A stretch of 14,902 nt of DNA from Mucilaginibacter sp. (GTDB taxonomy: Bacteria > Bacteroidota > Bacteroidia > Sphingobacteriales > Sphingobacteriaceae), in contig JAQBNY010000014.1 of the NCBI GenBank assembly GCA_028288315.1, positions 1-14,902 of the forward strand, read 5' to 3'. Within the stretch, counting starts at the first letter, position 1. Each line of letters begins with the position of its first letter. The notes beneath the pieces were generated by a model. It searched no databases. It was given only the letters and a program-made list of their open reading frames with translations, and had not been told where the DNA came from. A program made the position numbers and the translations under genes. Below, one piece after another: positions 1 to 6,717 of this stretch.

Positions 1-7
1 TAAAGCC

Positions 8-15
8 TATCTTTG
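8..15 (+). promoter_or_regulatory. Bacteroidota -7 promoter element for gltX
   Basis: The bases TATCTTTG match the Bacteroidota sigma-A -7 consensus TAnnTTTG exactly and end 7 bases before the gltX ATG. If transcription starts the usual few bases downstream, the mRNA would have almost no leader. The -33 element would lie outside the window, so only half of the promoter can be judged. Confidence 0.55.
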
Positions 16-22
16 CGCTGCA

Positions 23-1543
23 ATGTCAGATAAAAAAGTAAGAGTCCGTTTTGCGCCAAGCCCTACAGGTGGTTTGCACCTGGGCGGTGTGCGTACCGTT
101 TTGTTTAATTACCTTTTTGCCAAAAAATACAAAGGTGATTTTGTTTTACGTATTGAAGATACCGACCAAAACCGATACGTGGAAGGTGCAGAACAATATA
201 TATTGGATTGCTTAAAATGGTGCGGTATCACGCCAGATGAAAGCCCGGTTGTTGGAGGCCAATATGCACCTTACCGCCAGAGCGAGCGTAAGCCAATTTA
301 CCGTGAATATGCCGAACGCCTTATAGCGCAGGGCCATGCATATTATGCTTTTGACACACCCGAAGAGCTGGATGCAAAACGTAAAGAGATACCTAACTTT
401 CAATACGGGCATGCCCACCGGTATGAACTTCGCAACTCGCTAAACTTACCTTTACAGGAGGTTGAGGCTTTGCTGCATGCCAATACTCCGCACGTTATCC
501 GCATAAAAATGCCGCAGGATGATACCATTAGTTTTAATGATATGATACGCGGCTATGTTAGTTTTGATACCAATCAGGTTGATGATAAAGTGTTGCTAAA
601 GGCCGATGGTATGCCTACCTACCACTTAGCCGTTGTGGTTGATGATTATCTGATGAAAATAACTCACGCTTTCCGGGGCGAAGAATGGTTGCCATCGGCA
701 CCGGTGCATTTGCTGCTGTGGGAATTTTTAGGCTGGAAAGCAGAGATGCCGGAATGGGCGCACTTACCATTAATACTAAAGCCCGATGGACATGGCAAGC
801 TAAGTAAGCGTGATGGTGCACGATTGGGGTTCCCGGTTTACGCCATGAACTGGCTTGATAAAAAAACAGATGAGCTAACTCCGGGATTCCGTGAGCTAGG
901 ATTTTTACCTGAAGCTTTTTTAAACCTGCTGGCCATGCTGGGCTGGAATGATGGTACCGACCAGGAAATATTTTCGCTTGATGAGTTGATAGAAAAATTC
1001 TCTATTGAGCGTATTAGCAAAGCCGGAGCTAAATTTGATTTTGAAAAAGCCAAATGGTACAATGCAGAATGGATAAAACGCACCGATGCCGAAAGCCTAA
1101 AGCTGAAAGTTTGGGAGATTTTAAAAGAGAATGGCGTTACCGTTACTGATGAAGCTTACCTGCTTAAAGTAATAGATATTGTTAAGGAGCGTTGTGTATT
1201 ACTACCTGATTTTTACCAGCAGTCGGCCTACTTTTTTCAGCAACCTACGGAGTACGATATAAACTCGGTTAAACCAAAATGGACGGATGCCAAAACAGAT
1301 TTCTTTAACGCATTAGTAACTGCACTCCCAGAACTGGATAGTTTTGAACCCGCAGCTATAGAAACCCGTTTCAAAGCCTTAGCCGAAGAAAAAGGATTAA
1401 AAGTAGGCGAGTTAATGCTTCCTTTCCGCATTATGCTGGTGGGTGGTAAATTCGGTCCGCATGTATTTGATATTGCCGCCCTGCTTAAACCAAGTGAAAC
1501 AATTATCAGGATAGAAAAAGCTTTAGAAGCGTTTACGTCTTAA
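23..1543 (+). CDS. gltX: Glutamyl-tRNA synthetase
   Basis: Class I aminoacyl-tRNA synthetase that charges tRNA(Glu) with glutamate using ATP in the cytoplasm. At 506 aa it has the usual bacterial GltX length. The HIGH-type signature is HLGG at residues 19-22 inside PSPTGGLHLGG, and the KMSKS-type signature is KLSKR at 259-263. The Rossmann catalytic half (about 1-330) is followed by an alpha-helical anticodon-binding half. The ATG at 23 gives the typical start MSDKKVRVRFAPSPTG and lies just after a -7 promoter element. Whether it is discriminating, or also charges tRNA(Gln) for a GatCAB amidotransferase, cannot be told here. It stands alone on this strand and converges with the acetyltransferase gene downstream. 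Confidence 0.97.
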   Translation: MSDKKVRVRFAPSPTGGLHLGGVRTVLFNYLFAKKYKGDFVLRIEDTDQNRYVEGAEQYILDCLKWCGITPDESPVVGGQYAPYRQSERKPIYREYAERLIAQGHAYYAFDTPEELDAKRKEIPNFQYGHAHRYELRNSLNLPLQEVEALLHANTPHVIRIKMPQDDTISFNDMIRGYVSFDTNQVDDKVLLKADGMPTYHLAVVVDDYLMKITHAFRGEEWLPSAPVHLLLWEFLGWKAEMPEWAHLPLILKPDGHGKLSKRDGARLGFPVYAMNWLDKKTDELTPGFRELGFLPEAFLNLLAMLGWNDGTDQEIFSLDELIEKFSIERISKAGAKFDFEKAKWYNAEWIKRTDAESLKLKVWEILKENGVTVTDEAYLLKVIDIVKERCVLLPDFYQQSAYFFQQPTEYDINSVKPKWTDAKTDFFNALVTALPELDSFEPAAIETRFKALAEEKGLKVGELMLPFRIMLVGGKFGPHVFDIAALLKPSETIIRIEKALEAFTS

Positions 1544-1547
1544 AGAA

Positions 1548-1633
1548 ATTGTCATCCTGAGCGAGAGCGAAGAATCTATCAACACGCATTAGCGAACAGA
1601 TGCTTCACTGCGTTCAGCATGACAATCTTTTTT
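1548..1633 (+). terminator. Imperfect hairpin repeat plus T run, likely gltX terminator
   Basis: The ends ATTGTCATCCTGAG (1548-1561) and TTCAGCATGACAAT (1613-1626) are near-perfect inverted copies. Inner segments (GCGAAGAATCT and AGATGCTTC) also pair in part, which gives a long imperfect stem. Six T residues follow at 1628-1633, as in a rho-independent terminator reading on +. It sits between convergent gltX and the acetyltransferase gene (stop at 1635). The first 29 bases (1549-1577) recur with three mismatches at 6406-6434, so this is a dispersed intergenic repeat that may have been adopted as a terminator. Confidence 0.6.
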
Positions 1634-1634
1634 A

Positions 1635-2129
1635 CTAAAACTCCTTCCGCATTACATAATCATTCATCCAATACGGCCCAATGGCGATGTCTTCTTCATA
1701 GGCTATCGTAAAACCCATTTTTTCGTAAAAGTCTTTGGCTTTGTTATAGCGGTTTACATTCAAATCAAGCGTATGCTTACCGGCTTCTTTGGTTTTTTCA
1801 ATTACCGCGTTAATCAGTATTCTGCCATAGCCTTTACCTTGTGTAACAGGCAGACAATACAGCTTGTGCAACTTATAAATTTCCAAATCCTCCTCACGGG
1901 GCGAATAGGCCGCAAAGGCTACCGGCTGTTTATCTTCCAAAAGCAATAAAAAGGTTTGCTCGTTGTTCTTTACCTGATCCGTTATCTTTTCCTGCGAATA
2001 AATCTTCTCAAGCATATAAGCTACCTGTTCCTTCCCTAAAAGTGGCTCATATGTGGGCCACCAGGTTTGTTCGGCTATCTGTATAATGGCTTCAACATCT
2101 GCGGTTGTAGCCTCTCTTATTAAGTACAT
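1635..2129 (-). CDS. GNAT family N-acetyltransferase
   Basis: A 164-aa single-domain protein of the GCN5-related N-acetyltransferase fold, which moves an acetyl group from acetyl-CoA to an amine. The acetyl-CoA pyrophosphate loop (motif A, Q/R-x-x-G-x-G/A) is QGKGYG at residues 97-102, preceded by the beta-4 strand LHKLYCLPV. Motif B is seen as NRYNKAKDFYEKMGF (126-140). The substrate cannot be deduced; small polyamines, amino acids and protein N termini are all possible. The start MYLIREATTADV is typical of the family. It lies 7 bp after the ABC ATPase gene on the same strand and is probably the last gene of that transcript. Confidence 0.88.
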   Translation of the reverse strand: MYLIREATTADVEAIIQIAEQTWWPTYEPLLGKEQVAYMLEKIYSQEKITDQVKNNEQTFLLLLEDKQPVAFAAYSPREEDLEIYKLHKLYCLPVTQGKGYGRILINAVIEKTKEAGKHTLDLNVNRYNKAKDFYEKMGFTIAYEEDIAIGPYWMNDYVMRKEF

Positions 2130-2136
2130 AAACTAA

Positions 2137-2877
2137 TTAATGGTTCTCTTCTCTATCAACTTCAAATGAAGCAATGCTTTGTCCCACGCCAAAATATTCT
2201 TCCAGTTCTGACAAGGTTGATGAGCTGGTGGCAATATCTTTTATGATCTTACCTTTTTCCATTAGCAAAATACGCTCACAAACATCGGTAACATGGTTAA
2301 GGTCATGGCTGGATACAATGGTAGTTACACCGTGCTTCTTATTCTGCTCCTTCAGGATGTTTTTTAACCTGAACTGTGTACTTGGGTCAATATTGGCAAA
2401 AGGTTCATCCAACATCAATAACGTAGGTTTCTGCAATAAACAGGCACCAACCCCAACCTTACACTGGTTCCCTTTTGACAGGTCGCGGATGTATTTACCT
2501 TTTTTTAATATCTCTCCGTTAAAAAACTCTGTCAGGCTTAACAATGCTTCATCAACCTGCGCCTTATTTTGCTGATGTAAACCACCTATAAAGTAAAAAT
2601 ACTCCTCGGGGGTAAGGTAATCTATTAAAAAGCCCTCATCCAGGTATGATGCAGTATAGTTTTTCCAATCTTCGCCGCCGGCAACTTTGTTCCCGTTTGA
2701 AAGTACTTCGCCTGCCTCTGGGCGTATCAGATCAAGCACCATGCGGAACAGAGTAGTTTTACCCGCGCCGTTATTACCAACAAGGCCAATACTTTCACCT
2801 GCTTTTATTTCAAGCTGCGGTATATTTACAACAATTACACCATTGTAAACTTTCTTAAGATCGTTTATTTGTATCAT
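2137..2877 (-). CDS. ABC transporter ATP-binding protein (partner of DUF5687-type permease)
   Basis: A 246-aa cytoplasmic nucleotide-binding subunit. Walker A is GNNGAGKTT (34-42), the signature is LSKGNQ (133-138, in place of LSGGQ), Walker B is LLMLDEPF (153-160) with catalytic Glu158, and the H-loop His is H191 in SSHDL. The segment where the Q-loop glutamine is expected reads YLDEGF (78-83), without an obvious Gln. The gene starts 2 bp after the stop of the membrane-protein gene upstream, so the two are surely co-transcribed and probably form one exporter. The substrate is unknown. The last 30 or so residues (220-246) are a short acidic tail beyond the core fold. Confidence 0.93.
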   Translation of the reverse strand: MIQINDLKKVYNGVIVVNIPQLEIKAGESIGLVGNNGAGKTTLFRMVLDLIRPEAGEVLSNGNKVAGGEDWKNYTASYLDEGFLIDYLTPEEYFYFIGGLHQQNKAQVDEALLSLTEFFNGEILKKGKYIRDLSKGNQCKVGVGACLLQKPTLLMLDEPFANIDPSTQFRLKNILKEQNKKHGVTTIVSSHDLNHVTDVCERILLMEKGKIIKDIATSSSTLSELEEYFGVGQSIASFEVDREENH

Positions 2878-2879
2878 GC

Positions 2880-4355
2880 TTATTTATTTCTAAAGCCCTC
2901 GGCTATTTTAAATCGTTTGGTATAAAAATCAGCTTCCAGTTTTTTTATCCAGAAGTTACGTGTTAATATAAATATAACCCCTACAAGGGCTAATGCAGCA
3001 AAGCCTACATTGGGCATTTTTAAAAACTTAAAAGGCAAATACACGGCATAAGGTAATGCTAGCAGTGGGAAGGATATCAGCATTTGGGTTGCCCCTACAC
3101 CCTCCCAGTTAAATGATGCGCCTTTTGAAAGGTCAATACGTTTATAGTTTCTATTCGCGAAAAACAACACAACGGTAGTGTTAACGCCCAAATTCCACAG
3201 GTACATAACAAAGTGGATAAGTACCACCTTCCAGCCAAAATAAACGTAAGGAATTGTAAGCAAAAATGCCACTGTAGACACAATGGTAAACAGCAGGTAC
3301 TTGGCCTTTAAAAAATCAGTGAACTTTATTTTACTTACCAGCAGCCCATCAAAATGCGAAGCCTGCCAACTAAACATAAACTGACCATAACTAATAATAA
3401 AAATACCCGTCATAAACATGCCTACAAATACTTTCATGCTTTCACCATATACAGCCTGGGTATAAAATATTAAGCCGTAAAACATAAAAACCAAGCCCAT
3501 AATTAATGATGAGCGGGAGCGTTTGTTACGCAATATGAGTTTAATTTCATTGGCTACAAGGTCACCAACGCTGCCATACCTGCTCAACAACGGTATCTCT
3601 GTACTGCTTTTGTAAGCATTTGCCTTTTTAGAGCTTAATTCCTCCAGGTAGAGATTTTGCTTGAGGTATAAAAAATTCACATAGTACATAACTACAGCCA
3701 ATACCAAAGGCAGCAATGCTAATACAGGCAGCTTTATTAAATTACCAAAAAACAGGTATGATATATCACGTAATGAGTATAAATGCCAAACATAATCGCC
3801 TGATGTTGCCAGCGCTAAAACAGCTCCCGCAACTAAAAACACCCAGCCGTTTAAGTTAGCCTTGCGTTTAATGTACATGGCCAAATAATTATTAAACAGC
3901 GCCAATGCTATAATCGAAACAAAGAAAGCCAAAGCCACCAATCCTCCGGATGCTGGTAGAATAATCTTGATAATGAATGGCCCAAAAATCACTATAGGCC
4001 ATAAATTAAAGAATGATAACAAGGCCGTTAATGCCAGGTAACCAACCACACTGTTGCGCTTAACCGGCAAATGCAAATAGGGCTGTACTTTAAGTGTTGG
4101 CAGTTCCTGTAATTGCATACGCGTTAACAGGTCAAAAAGGTAATAAACCAACAGTATGCCACAAAAGGAAATGGTTAGGTTGGCTTTAGGAAATGCGGAG
4201 TGTAATATCTTATCTAAAAACAAACCCAAAGCCAGCACATATAAAAACAAAATAAAGATGAGTATCCCCATCACAATTTTTATGGCTATACTTTTACCGG
4301 TGTTTTTTGATCTCCAAAAAGATTTTAACTCGTGATTAAAGAAGGTTGAGATCAT
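2880..4355 (-). CDS. ABC-type membrane protein, DUF5687-like
   Basis: A 491-aa polytopic inner-membrane protein. Hydrophobic stretches lie near residues 25-47, 60-76, 105-127, 138-158, 170-185 and 208-230, with several more in the C-terminal half, about 12 in all. A polar loop after the sixth (residues 235-285) contains a charged motif (VANEIKLILRNKRSRSS, 267-283). The N terminus (MISTFFNHELKSFWRSKN) and layout fit the Bacteroidota DUF5687 family as I recall it; no domain search was possible. It is coupled to the ATPase gene 2 bp downstream and is probably the membrane half of that ABC transporter. The stop of rarA lies 40 bp upstream on the same strand, so read-through from rarA is plausible. 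The substrate is unknown. Confidence 0.8.
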   Translation of the reverse strand: MISTFFNHELKSFWRSKNTGKSIAIKIVMGILIFILFLYVLALGLFLDKILHSAFPKANLTISFCGILLVYYLFDLLTRMQLQELPTLKVQPYLHLPVKRNSVVGYLALTALLSFFNLWPIVIFGPFIIKIILPASGGLVALAFFVSIIALALFNNYLAMYIKRKANLNGWVFLVAGAVLALATSGDYVWHLYSLRDISYLFFGNLIKLPVLALLPLVLAVVMYYVNFLYLKQNLYLEELSSKKANAYKSSTEIPLLSRYGSVGDLVANEIKLILRNKRSRSSLIMGLVFMFYGLIFYTQAVYGESMKVFVGMFMTGIFIISYGQFMFSWQASHFDGLLVSKIKFTDFLKAKYLLFTIVSTVAFLLTIPYVYFGWKVVLIHFVMYLWNLGVNTTVVLFFANRNYKRIDLSKGASFNWEGVGATQMLISFPLLALPYAVYLPFKFLKMPNVGFAALALVGVIFILTRNFWIKKLEADFYTKRFKIAEGFRNK

Positions 4356-4395
4356 ATAGAATTAATAGGGTTAAGCTTAATTAGGTGTTAAGATA

Positions 4396-5676
4396 CTAAT
4401 ATTTGTATCTATCGCCCCAAAGTTTTTTTAGCTTTTCTTTTGATTCTAACTCACGCGGATTGTTACCGGGATCATAAATTTTTGTTCCCTTAATAGCTTC
4501 GGGCAGAAAATCCAATTCGGCAAAGTTGCCCTCATAACTATGCGCGTATTTATAATTTTTACCGTAACCAATATTTTTCATGAGCTTGGTTGGGGCATTT
4601 CGCAGGTGCAGGGGAACGGGTAAATCTCCGGTTTCGCGCACCAGTGCTATGGCCGCCCCAATGGCCGTAGTAGCCGAATTACTTTTTGGCGATGTTGCCA
4701 GGTAAATAACCGTTTGCGATAATATCAACTGCGACTCGGGCATCCCAATTACCTGTACCGCATTAAAGCAGCTCTGCGCCAGCAGCAATGCATTAGGGTT
4801 GGCATTGCCAATATCTTCTGATGCCAGGATTAGCATACGGCGCGCAATAAACAGCGGATCTTCGCCGCCTACAATCATACGAGCCAGCCAGTAAACCGCG
4901 CCGTTAGGATCACTGCCCCGCATTGATTTAATAAAGGCCGAAATAATATCGTAATGCTGCTCGCCGGCCTTATCATAAAGGGCCATGTTTTGCTGCACAT
5001 GCTCCAGCACCACATCATTGGTGAGCGTAATCTTTTTACTGTCGAAAGCATTTACCAACAGCTCAAAAATATTCAGCAACTTGCGGGCATCGCCACCGCT
5101 CAGGCGCAGCAATGCTTCGTGCTCTTTTATGATGATGTTCTTTTCTTTGAGCACCAAGTCTTCCTTCCTGGCTTTCTCTAACAGGTCAAGCAGGTCCTGC
5201 TCTTCCAATGGTTTTAATATATATACCTGGCACCGCGACAGCAAAGCCGATATTACCTCAAAGGAAGGATTTTCGGTAGTGGCGCCAATCAGGGTTACAA
5301 TGCCACGCTCAACCGCGCCCAGCAGTGAATCTTGTTGTGATTTAGAAAAACGGTGAATCTCATCAATAAACAATATGGGCAGTATCTCGCCCTGCTCTTT
5401 TAAAAGGGATGCCTTTTCTATTACCTCGCGCACATCCTTCACTCCCGAGTTAATAGCGCTCAACGAAAAGAACGGACGGTAAAGCGATTGCGAAATAATA
5501 TAGGCCAGCGTAGTTTTACCTACTCCCGGCGGCCCCCAAAACAGCATTGAAGGCAACGAGCCACTTTCTATAGCTTTGCGCAGCACGGCGCCCGGACCAA
5601 CCAAATGTTTTTGCCCTACATAATCATCTAATGATTTGGGGCGCATGCGTTCGGCTAAAGGCGGCAGGTTGTTCAT
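4396..5676 (-). CDS. rarA: Replication-associated recombination protein A (RarA/MgsA AAA+ ATPase)
   Basis: A 426-aa AAA+ ATPase of the RarA/MgsA/WRNIP1 family, relatives of clamp-loader subunits that act at stalled replication forks. Walker A is GPPGVGKTT (48-56), Walker B is LFIDEIHRF (102-110), sensor 1 is GATTENPSFE (131-140), and the arginine-finger region is LLSRC (145-149). The C-terminal half carries the family's tetramerisation/helical domain (for example the GSDPNGAVYWLARM segment). Length is close to E. coli RarA (447 aa). The start MNNLPPLAERMRPKSLDDYVGQ is typical. It is divergent from the glycosylase gene, with 67 bp between the two start codons. Both concern DNA maintenance, but a functional link is only inferred. 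Confidence 0.95.
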   Translation of the reverse strand: MNNLPPLAERMRPKSLDDYVGQKHLVGPGAVLRKAIESGSLPSMLFWGPPGVGKTTLAYIISQSLYRPFFSLSAINSGVKDVREVIEKASLLKEQGEILPILFIDEIHRFSKSQQDSLLGAVERGIVTLIGATTENPSFEVISALLSRCQVYILKPLEEQDLLDLLEKARKEDLVLKEKNIIIKEHEALLRLSGGDARKLLNIFELLVNAFDSKKITLTNDVVLEHVQQNMALYDKAGEQHYDIISAFIKSMRGSDPNGAVYWLARMIVGGEDPLFIARRMLILASEDIGNANPNALLLAQSCFNAVQVIGMPESQLILSQTVIYLATSPKSNSATTAIGAAIALVRETGDLPVPLHLRNAPTKLMKNIGYGKNYKYAHSYEGNFAELDFLPEAIKGTKIYDPGNNPRELESKEKLKKLWGDRYKY

Positions 5677-5736
5677 AAATGTAAAAATCTGAAATAGAAA
5701 TGCTAAATCCTAAAAAAATTAGTAATTTTAAAATAA

Positions 5737-5744
5737 CAAATATA
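5737..5744 (-). promoter_or_regulatory. Possible -7 promoter element for rarA
   Basis: On the minus strand these bases read TATATTTG, an exact match to the Bacteroidota -7 consensus TAnnTTTG. The element is about 60 bases upstream of the rarA start and touches the A of the divergent glycosylase ATG. I see no good -33 TTTG at the expected spacing, so the call is tentative. Confidence 0.35.
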
Positions 5745-6400
5745 TGCCTGAACAGTTTACACCCGCCACTTATCATTCCATTTGCGATAAACTTGCCCAA
5801 CTTGATCCTGACTTAGCCGGCATTATCAACACTTACGGCTATCCACCGTTTTGGTCGCGGCCAAATACTTTTGAAAGCTTGGTACATATTATACTGGAGC
5901 AGCAGGTATCATTGGCATCGGCATTATCTGCCCTGAATAAACTTCGGGAGCGCATTCAGGAAGTTACCCCCGCCAGAATATTATTACTGACAGATGCTGA
6001 ATTGAGGGAGTGTTACCTTAGCCGACAAAAAACAGCTTACATTAAATACCTGGCAGAAGCCATTATTAGCGGACAGATCAACCTCGCGGCATTTGAGCAG
6101 ATGGAAGATGACGAAATCCGCCGACATTTAACAGCCCTAAAAGGCATTGGCAACTGGACGGTAGATGTTTACCTCATGTTTGCCCTGCAGCGTGCAGATC
6201 TTTTCCCGGTGGGTGATTTGGCTATTGTAAATGCTGTTAAAGGTTTAAAATTGTTACCTAAAGAAACTACAAAAGAAGAGTTAATAATAATAGCCGAACA
6301 ATGGCAGCCCTACAGAACTGTTGCGAGTATGATGCTTTGGCATTATTATTTAAGTAAGCCAAGGCAAACCGCCAATTCGCTGAAGGAGGGAATAAAATAA
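5744..6400 (+). CDS. DNA-3-methyladenine glycosylase II-like (HhH-GPD) protein
   Basis: A 218-aa base-excision repair glycosylase of the HhH-GPD superfamily, AlkA/Mag1-like, expected to remove alkylated purines. The conserved EQQVS is at residues 52-56. The helix-hairpin-helix is LKGIGNWTVDVYL (132-144). The catalytic Asp is D158 in FPVGDLAI, 25 residues from the hairpin GIG, as in AlkA. It is shorter than E. coli AlkA (282 aa) and lacks that protein's N-terminal domain, which makes it resemble the compact Mag1-type enzymes. There is no Cys cluster for an iron-sulphur site, so it is not a MutY/Nth type. It is divergent from rarA. No clear promoter is seen before it; TAATTTTA at 5723-5730 is only a partial -7 match. 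Confidence 0.9.
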   Translation: MPEQFTPATYHSICDKLAQLDPDLAGIINTYGYPPFWSRPNTFESLVHIILEQQVSLASALSALNKLRERIQEVTPARILLLTDAELRECYLSRQKTAYIKYLAEAIISGQINLAAFEQMEDDEIRRHLTALKGIGNWTVDVYLMFALQRADLFPVGDLAIVNAVKGLKLLPKETTKEELIIIAEQWQPYRTVASMMLWHYYLSKPRQTANSLKEGIK

Positions 6401-6405
6401 CCTCT

Positions 6406-6499
6406 TTGTCTTCCTGAGCGATAGCGAAGGATCTGCTAATGAATTTGCATATCGGTCATGCTTGTCGGCTAATAGATGCTTCAAACGTTACCCATGACA
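6406..6499. repeat. Second copy of dispersed intergenic hairpin repeat
   Basis: Bases 6406-6434 match 1549-1577 at 26 of 29 positions (TTGTCTTCCTGAGCGATAGC at its start). A second shared block, AGATGCTTCA (6474-6483), corresponds to 1600-1609. The end (CCCATGACAT, 6491-6500) is a degraded form of the terminal inverted repeat seen in the first copy. It lies 6 bases after the glycosylase stop and is not coding. The 60-codon open frame across it (6439-6621) has no homology-like features. Confidence 0.65.
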
Positions 6500-6508
6500 T
6501 GTTTGGTA

Positions 6509-6584
6509 TGGGTCATGCTGAGCTTGTCGAAGCATTGCGAGGTGGGCCATTGCGCGCGTCCTTCGACAAGCTCAGCATGACCCA
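6509..6584. repeat. Perfect 24-bp inverted repeat
   Basis: The left arm 6509-6532 and the right arm 6561-6584 are exact reverse complements over 24 bp, with a 28-bp spacer that holds CATTGCG twice. The arm core (GTCATGCTGAGC, then TTGTCGAAG) resembles the end of the neighbouring GTCATCCTGAGC repeats, so this is probably a fresher member of the same repeat superfamily inserted beside the older copy. It would form a very stable cruciform or RNA hairpin. No T run follows it on either strand. Confidence 0.85.
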
Positions 6585-6644
6585 GCAAATGTCATTTCCC
6601 TTCAGAATCCAATGGATTTAATAACTTAGATGATAAGGGTGTTA

Positions 6645-6681
6645 ATAAAAAAGGCTTGCTTGATAATCAAGCAGGCCTTTT
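6645..6681 (-). terminator. Rho-independent terminator of cphA
   Basis: The arms 6649-6663 and 6667-6681 pair over about 15 bp (AAAAGGCTTGCTTGA with TCAAGCAGGCCTTTT, one G-T wobble) around a 3-base loop. Read on the minus strand the stem is followed by TTTTTTATTAA, a good U tract, about 35 bases after the cphA stop. On + the T run is only four bases, so it may also weakly stop reads from the glycosylase gene. Confidence 0.85.
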
Positions 6682-6686
6682 CAGAA

Positions 6687-6713
6687 CCCTCTCCTTTGGA
6701 GAGGGCAGGGTGA
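6687..6713. repeat. Small CCCTCTCC/GGAGAGGG hairpin repeat
   Basis: CCCTCTCC (6687-6694) and GGAGAGGG (6698-6705) form an 8-bp perfect stem with a TTT loop, followed by CAGGGTGAGG. I recall sequences of this form as a common intergenic repeat in Sphingobacteriaceae genomes; only one copy is present here. It lies between the cphA stop and the cphA terminator. Confidence 0.5.
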
Positions 6714-6717
6714 GGCT

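Noticed and set aside
1548..1633. CRISPR repeat or small RNA gene in the gltX gap
   Set aside because: Only one unit is present, with an inverted-repeat layout and no spacer series; it fits a REP-like hairpin with terminator function.
2174..2575. 133-codon open frame on + inside the ABC ATPase gene
   Set aside because: Antisense shadow of a gene with all Walker and signature motifs; no start signal or domain of its own.
4985..5356. 123-codon open frame on + inside rarA
   Set aside because: Antisense to conserved AAA+ sequence; Ser/Phe-rich shadow composition.
6439..6621. 60-codon open frame after the glycosylase gene
   Set aside because: It runs through the hairpin repeats and the 24-bp inverted repeat; the translation reflects the repeat and has no protein-like features.
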